A stretch of 9,926 nt of DNA from Patescibacteria group bacterium UBA1449. GTDB lineage: Bacteria; Patescibacteriota; Microgenomatia; UBA1400; UBA1449. Made by a program: the position numbers and the translations under genes. Positions 6,628 through 9,926 of this stretch are shown in pieces (the first letter of the stretch is position 1; the number at the start of each line of letters is the position of its first letter). The stretch covers positions 5,360 to 15,285 of the forward strand of contig DCTD01000090.1 of NCBI GenBank assembly GCA_002335355.1. The letters are read 5' to 3'. The notes under the pieces are model-generated. The model did no database searches. It was not told the origin of the DNA and worked only from the letters and a program-made list of their open reading frames with translations.

Positions 6628-7788
6628 ATGAAGTGGTCCATTGTCGGTCTCCTACTACTGGGGATACTATTTGGTACTAATCAAACAGTAGAAGCAATAT
6701 CTGATCCCCTCACCCAGCCTAACAATAAGTTTGGGATTCATATCTTTGATGCCAGTGAAATTGATGCTGTTGGTGATCTGGTTAACGGTCCTGATGGCGA
6801 ATGGGGATACGTTACCGTCCCTATTCGGTCTGATGACCGAAACCGAGAGAAGTGGAATGCTTTTATGCGAAAAGCCGGTGAAAAAAAACTCATTCCTATT
6901 GTAAGACTGGCAACCACCATGACGCCTTACGGCTGGTCAAAGCCAACTTATTTTGATGACATTGATTTTGCCAATTTTTTAAATGACCTTGAATGGCCGG
7001 TAAAAAACCGGTACATAGTTGTGTATAACGAACCTAACCATGCCACCGAATGGGGAGGGACAGTAAACCCAGTAGAATATGCAGAAGTATTAGCTCGAAC
7101 AGTCCAAACATTTAAAGACAGAAATGATGATTTCTTTATCCTGCCAGCTGCTCTTGATGCTGCAGCGCCAAATGATAGTCAACACATGAAGTGGCGGCAG
7201 TATCTACTGACAATGCACGCCAGTTACCCACAAGCGCTTGCAGGAATTGACGGCTGGAATTCTCACAGCTATCCAAATCCGGCTTTTTCCGGCTCACCTG
7301 CAGACCGACATGATCACAGTATAATTTCTTTTCAGTATGAACGGGATCTTATAAAGCAGTTAACGGGAAAAGACTTGCCCATTTTTATTACTGAAACCGG
7401 GTGGTCGAACCAAGGATTAAGTGATGAAACAATCTGTCGCTATTTTGAACTGGCATTTAACTCAGTCTGGAACAATTCTGAAATTGTGGCTGTTACCCCA
7501 TTTGTGTTACAAGCTGGAGAAGGGCCATTTCAATACTTTTCATTTTTAGATAAAGACGGAAATAAGAAACCCCAGTACACTACGTTTAAGAATTTGCAAA
7601 GAATTAAAGGTGAACCTCATAGTAAACCGGAAAAAACTAGCGAAACAATCCTACCTGTATTGGGCTCAAGTACCACTGCAACTCCAGCACCTTTTATTAC
7701 TCAAGAAAACCAAATAGTCTGGGATAAAATAAAAGAATGGCTCCAGCCAAAAGGCTTTGAGGCTTTGATCAATAAGCCCATTAATTAG
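6628..7788 (+). CDS. Secreted clan GH-A type glycoside hydrolase
   Basis: The 386-residue protein begins with a signal peptide (MKWSIVGLLLLGILFG..., cut near residue 23). The mature part reads as a TIM barrel. YIVVYNEPN (129-137) gives the strand-4 acid/base E135 preceded by Asn, the clan GH-A signature. WNSHSY (210-215) fits strand 6, and FITETGWS (253-260) gives the strand-7 nucleophile E256. Both catalytic glutamates are present, so activity on an extracellular glycan is likely; the exact family (GH5/GH39-like) and substrate are not assigned. Residues 330-356 are a Ser/Thr/Pro-rich linker, followed by a short amphipathic tail (WDKIKEWLQ) that may bind the surface. The gene is preceded by two promoter candidates and ends 2 bp from the convergent gene. 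It is not closely similar to the hydrolase at 1-1773. Confidence 0.83.
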   Translation: MKWSIVGLLLLGILFGTNQTVEAISDPLTQPNNKFGIHIFDASEIDAVGDLVNGPDGEWGYVTVPIRSDDRNREKWNAFMRKAGEKKLIPIVRLATTMTPYGWSKPTYFDDIDFANFLNDLEWPVKNRYIVVYNEPNHATEWGGTVNPVEYAEVLARTVQTFKDRNDDFFILPAALDAAAPNDSQHMKWRQYLLTMHASYPQALAGIDGWNSHSYPNPAFSGSPADRHDHSIISFQYERDLIKQLTGKDLPIFITETGWSNQGLSDETICRYFELAFNSVWNNSEIVAVTPFVLQAGEGPFQYFSFLDKDGNKKPQYTTFKNLQRIKGEPHSKPEKTSETILPVLGSSTTATPAPFITQENQIVWDKIKEWLQPKGFEALINKPIN

Positions 7789-7790
7789 CC

Positions 7791-8333
7791 CTAAATCCCG
7801 TTATCTTCAATATCCAAACGAGTCATAAAATATGCTTCTGCAATCCCTGCTTTCATACTCAGAGTATCTCTATAACTTAGTGAGTACGAATGAATAAGTG
7901 ATGATAAAGCATCTCCTAAATCTGGTTCTAAGGTTACAAATAGTTGGTAAACTGCTTCAAAACTTTCAGCCATTTCTTCCGGTGAAGAAATGCCCTCTAT
8001 CATTTCTTTAGTCCCAAAGTCCGTAATAGTAATATCTGGGATTACAATGCAACTTTCAGCCGCTTGGTTTCTTAGAACTCTCATAAGACATGCTGCACCT
8101 TGTGTATAAGCACTTGGATCAAACCCGCCAATTTTGTCATAAATATTTGCTTTCGTTGTCAGTACAGCACCTAATACAGGCATATCACTGGCAATATATT
8201 CAATCTCATCACGGACTACACTACCAAAGTTTGTTCTCAATTCTTCAATAGTCTGAACAATGGGACTTTCTGACATAGGGTAAAGTATTTTTGACCCTGG
8301 ATACTCACAAACGAGTGTATCTTTACTTGTCAT
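7791..8333 (-). CDS. Hypothetical protein (180 aa)
   Basis: I do not recognise this protein. It is predicted cytoplasmic: no signal peptide or membrane segment. It is acidic, with many Glu/Asp, and largely alpha-helical in its second half (SPEEMAESFEAVYQLFVTLEPDLGDALSSLIHSYSLSYRDTLSMKAG is split here only to show character: helices near 116-137 and 140-172). The middle has a more globular segment, DMPVLGAVLTTKANIYDKIGG (50-70). Three cysteines are scattered. The frame is open for 180 codons in a region with no competing long frame. Its stop (TAG) lies 2 bp from the stop of the hydrolase gene, and its start faces holA across a 127-bp divergent promoter region holding a GTAAGA array. There is no Shine-Dalgarno. 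Confidence 0.65.
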   Translation of the reverse strand: MTSKDTLVCEYPGSKILYPMSESPIVQTIEELRTNFGSVVRDEIEYIASDMPVLGAVLTTKANIYDKIGGFDPSAYTQGAACLMRVLRNQAAESCIVIPDITITDFGTKEMIEGISSPEEMAESFEAVYQLFVTLEPDLGDALSSLIHSYSLSYRDTLSMKAGIAEAYFMTRLDIEDNGI

Positions 8334-8365
8334 ACAATTTTTTCAACTATGGAAATAGTCACATT

Positions 8366-8396
8366 TTTATATGGTTTTGTAAGAGATAGATAACAA
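8366..8396 (-). promoter_or_regulatory. Candidate promoter of the 180-aa hypothetical gene
   Basis: On the minus strand TTGTTA (8391-8396) precedes CATATA (8368-8373) by 17 bp, or TATAAA (8366-8371) by 19 bp. The -35 and spacer lie inside the GTAAGA array, so a protein bound there would affect this promoter, probably blocking it. The match is moderate. Confidence 0.35.
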
Positions 8397-8409
8397 TTTG
8401 GTAAGAATC
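8377..8409 (+). promoter_or_regulatory. GTAAGA array between divergent genes, putative response-regulator site
   Basis: Three 11-bp units lie at 8377-8387 (TTGTAAGAGAT), 8388-8398 (AGATAACAATT) and 8399-8409 (TGGTAAGAATC). The outer units carry exact GTAAGA, 22 bp apart; the middle one keeps TAA and the final A in phase. The array ends 12 bp before the -35-like hexamer of holA and overlaps the promoter of the divergent gene, a position suited to activating one and repressing the other. The match to the array at 1930-1973 is direct; the regulator is unknown. Confidence 0.45.
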
Positions 8410-8421
8410 TGCTCATAAATA

Positions 8422-8450
8422 GTTACATAAAGCGTTTTACAAGGTACAAT
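8422..8450 (+). promoter_or_regulatory. Candidate promoter of holA with near-leaderless start
   Basis: GTTACA (8422-8427; 4 of 6 to TTGACA), a 17-bp spacer and TACAAT (8445-8450; 5 of 6 to TATAAT) lie just before the ATG at 8461. Transcription would start about 3-5 nt before the ATG, and no Shine-Dalgarno is present. Confidence 0.45.
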
Positions 8451-8460
8451 TGCCCTAGCT

Positions 8461-9147
8461 ATGAACTACTTACTACATGGAGACTATAACGTTGGCTCAA
8501 GAGACTTTTTGCATGGGTTAACTGCCCAGGCCAAGGTGCATGGCAAAGAAGTTATCTATCTAAACGGAGAAAAAACTGCGCTTAATGATCTTATTCAAGC
8601 CCTCACTAGTAGCTCCCTTTTTGGAAGTGATAAAACGATTGTTATCGAAAATCTTTTTTCCCGAATTAAATCAAAAGAACAGGAGGGTATTCTTACTTGG
8701 CTACATTCATATCAGGACTCATCAGACGTAATCCTTTGGGAAAAGAAGCCAATCGGTAAAGTTGCCCAACGCAAACTCCCACCAAAAACAACTGTTAAAG
8801 AATTTAAAACCCCTGCTCTCATTTTTAAGTTAGTCGAGCTCCTGTCCCCAAAAACAAAGAAAAAGGCCTTAGTTACCCTTGAAATGGTAATGAAAACTGA
8901 ACCGATTGAGTTTGTGTTTTTAATGATAGTCCGCCAAGTGAGACTGCTGCTGTTGATAAAAACCGGCCAGAATGTAGCTGGAGCACCATGGATTGTAGGA
9001 AAGTTAAAGAAACAAGCTGTAGACTATTCTCTTGAGCATCTCTTGACAAGTTACCAGAAACTGTACATTATTGATACGCTTGTCAAAACCGGCCAAACCA
9101 TCATGCCCTTACAGTGGCATGTCAGTGTTTGGATTAGTGAACTATAA
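8461..9147 (+). CDS. holA: DNA polymerase III subunit delta (HolA), short form
   Basis: The 228-residue protein resembles the clamp-loader delta subunit, which opens the beta clamp for loading onto primed DNA. Residues 1-115 match the N-terminal domain: YLLHGDYNVGSRDF at the start, YLNGEK, then SSLFGSDKTIVIENL (51-65), the usual lead-in to the clamp-contacting region, and DVILWEKKP (89-97). From about 118 the collar domain appears: FKLVELLSPKTKKKALVTLE, FLMIVRQVRLLLLIK and APWIVGKLKKQA (175-186), which matches the family's P-[FY/W]-V-..-KL-..-QA motif. At 228 residues it is about 100 shorter than typical HolA (about 340 in E. coli); the middle lid domain appears missing. No Shine-Dalgarno is present. 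It is transcribed away from the 180-aa gene and is followed by a structured intergenic element. Confidence 0.8.
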   Translation: MNYLLHGDYNVGSRDFLHGLTAQAKVHGKEVIYLNGEKTALNDLIQALTSSSLFGSDKTIVIENLFSRIKSKEQEGILTWLHSYQDSSDVILWEKKPIGKVAQRKLPPKTTVKEFKTPALIFKLVELLSPKTKKKALVTLEMVMKTEPIEFVFLMIVRQVRLLLLIKTGQNVAGAPWIVGKLKKQAVDYSLEHLLTSYQKLYIIDTLVKTGQTIMPLQWHVSVWISEL

Positions 9148-9200
9148 ACATTTGTAAACGTCATTACATGGGTGTAGTGAATATAGTCATGCTTAACGTC

Positions 9201-9291
9201 ATCCTGAACTCCAGCCTGCAGAAGCTATGCTTCAAGCATTGCCAGCAGATGATTCAGGATCTCCTCTCAAAATAAAAAGAGGTGGTGAATC
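9201..9291. other. Alternative hairpins inside the intergenic element
   Basis: ATCCTGAA (9201-9208) pairs with TTCAGGAT (9253-9260) and encloses CTGC/GCAG and the small hairpin GAAGC-TAT-GCTTC (9221-9233). Alternatively GATTCA (9251-9256) pairs with TGAATC (9286-9291), continued by CCTCT (9263-9267) with AGAGG (9278-9282). The two folds share 9253-9256 and exclude each other. The second fold sequesters AGGTGGTGA (9280-9288), which matches the Shine-Dalgarno of the gene at 6005 but here precedes only ATG-GAT-TAA (9301-9309). Confidence 0.45.
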
Positions 9292-9305
9292 TTTCAGCTA
9301 ATGGA

Positions 9306-9336
9306 TTAACACGACGAGATACATTTTCACTACAAT
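9306..9336 (+). promoter_or_regulatory. Candidate promoter of the phosphohexomutase gene
   Basis: TTAACA (9306-9311; 5 of 6 to TTGACA), a 19-bp spacer and TACAAT (9331-9336) point toward the mutase gene; the -10 lies within the right inverted repeat of the intergenic element. The leader would be about 10 nt. The long spacer lowers confidence. Confidence 0.35.
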
Positions 9337-9353
9337 CAAAATGACGGAACATC

Positions 9354-9926
9354 ATGGAAATCACTCCATCAATTTTTAAAGCCTATGACATCAGAGGCGT
9401 GTATCCAACTCAATTGGATGAAGACACTGCATATCGTATAGGACGAGCCTATGCACTGCTTTTACAAAAAGAAAGTCCTGGCAAAACGCTTGAGATAGTT
9501 GTCAGCCGTGATATGCGGGTCTCAAGCCCTCAACTGTCAGAGCAGCTCATAAAGGGTTTAACGGATTCAGGTGTCAATGTTGTTGATTGTGGCATGTTAA
9601 CCACACCTACTTTTTATTTTGCTGTTGCTTACTACAACTTCGATGGAGGCATTCAGGTATCAGCTTCTCATAACCCAAAAGAATATAACGGCTTTAAGAT
9701 GGTCAGACACCATGCCATTCCCATCAGCGGTGATTCCGGCATAAACGATATCCGTGATATGGCAATGGCTAATCAGTTTTCTCCAGTCTCAACTAAAGGG
9801 ACTGTTACGAAAAAAGAGAATGTCCTTGAAGATGCTTTGAAAGAAGAAACCAAAGATATTGATGTAGCTACTATCAAGCCCCTAAAGATTGTTGTTGATG
9901 CAGCCAATGCCATGGGTGCTTTAGAT
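9354..9926 (+). CDS. manB: Phosphomannomutase/phosphoglucomutase (partial, 5' part)
   Basis: The first 191 codons are present and the frame is open at the window end. FKAYDIRGVYP (8-18) is the conserved N-terminus of alpha-D-phosphohexomutases. SRDMR (51-55) is the usual early strand motif. GGIQVSASHNPKEYNGFK (98-115) holds the catalytic phosphoserine loop, with S105 as the phosphorylated residue. IVVDAANAMG (179-188) starts the second domain. The enzyme interconverts hexose-6- and hexose-1-phosphates to feed nucleotide-sugar and cell-surface polysaccharide synthesis. Mannose versus glucose specificity needs the missing GEXSGH loop; GlmM is less likely, since its loop usually reads ASHNPxxDNGIK. 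The ATG at 9354 is preceded only by a weak GGA; the ATG at 9341 is out of frame. The 5' leader overlaps the inverted-repeat end of the intergenic element. Confidence 0.88.
   Translation, partial: MEITPSIFKAYDIRGVYPTQLDEDTAYRIGRAYALLLQKESPGKTLEIVVSRDMRVSSPQLSEQLIKGLTDSGVNVVDCGMLTTPTFYFAVAYYNFDGGIQVSASHNPKEYNGFKMVRHHAIPISGDSGINDIRDMAMANQFSPVSTKGTVTKKENVLEDALKEETKDIDVATIKPLKIVVDAANAMGALD

Larger units (their letters stand above)
9159..9346. repeat. MITE-like structured element with imperfect terminal inverted repeats
   Basis: The left end reads CGTCATT (9159-9165), then TGTAGTGAA (9173-9181) and AT. Read inward from 9346 on the minus strand, the right end gives CGTCATT (9346-9340), then TGTAGTGAA (9334-9326) and an AT-rich tail; one gap is 7 nt and the other 5. 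The pair is thus an imperfect terminal inverted repeat of about 25 bp enclosing 188 bp. No ORF or transposase is inside, and I see no convincing target-site duplication. It almost fills the 206-bp gap between holA and the mutase gene. It resembles a non-autonomous element or palindromic intergenic repeat. Confidence 0.5.

Noticed and set aside
8346..8359. ACTAT-GGAA-ATAGT hairpin upstream of the 180-aa gene
   Set aside because: A 5-bp AT-rich stem is expected by chance, and it has no T tract or link to a binding site.
1783..9340. Phage, CRISPR, toxin-antitoxin or other defence system
   Set aside because: No repeat-spacer array, nuclease, integrase or toxin signature was found; the GNAT and small hypothetical gene do not form a recognisable toxin-antitoxin pair.

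Overview
The window looks like a piece of a small, moderately AT-rich bacterial genome, most likely from the Candidate Phyla Radiation (Patescibacteria, perhaps Microgenomates). This is an inference. It rests on an unusually short HolA, most starts lacking a Shine-Dalgarno sequence, short monocistronic units, and secreted glycoside-hydrolase-like proteins with Pro/Thr-rich linkers. All nine complete genes end in TAA or TAG, none in TGA; the standard bacterial code reads every gene intact.

Layout. Positions 1-1773 (minus strand) hold a secreted multidomain protein, cut by the window edge: signal peptide, two tandem carbohydrate-binding-like modules, Pro/Thr linkers and a TIM-barrel glycoside-hydrolase-like domain. 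Positions 1774-2261 are a gene-free, AT-rich regulatory stretch with several dyads and an 11-bp tandem repeat array. Positions 2262-5882 carry five plus-strand genes: a PlsC-like acyltransferase, ruvA, ruvB, an unknown 98-residue protein and a GNAT acetyltransferase. Then come a small secreted protein of unknown function (6005-6466) with a strong terminator, and a second secreted clan GH-A type hydrolase (6628-7788). A convergent unknown gene (7791-8333, minus) shares a divergent promoter region with holA (8461-9147). The window closes with a structured intergenic element and the 5' part of a phosphomannomutase/phosphoglucomutase gene.

How the genes fit together. RuvA and RuvB form the Holliday-junction branch-migration motor, and HolA belongs to the clamp loader. 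The other recognisable genes concern the envelope and carbohydrate: two exported hydrolases, a lipid acyltransferase and a sugar-phosphate mutase. No classical defence, CRISPR, phage or transposase gene was seen.

Most unusual signals. (1) A GTAAGA half-site is repeated with 11- or 22-bp spacing in three separate intergenic regions, resembling a response-regulator box. (2) The interval before the mutase gene is bounded by long imperfect inverted repeats and contains mutually exclusive hairpins. (3) An extended -10 promoter sits 7 nt before an ATG, suggesting leaderless mRNA. (4) HolA appears to lack its lid domain.
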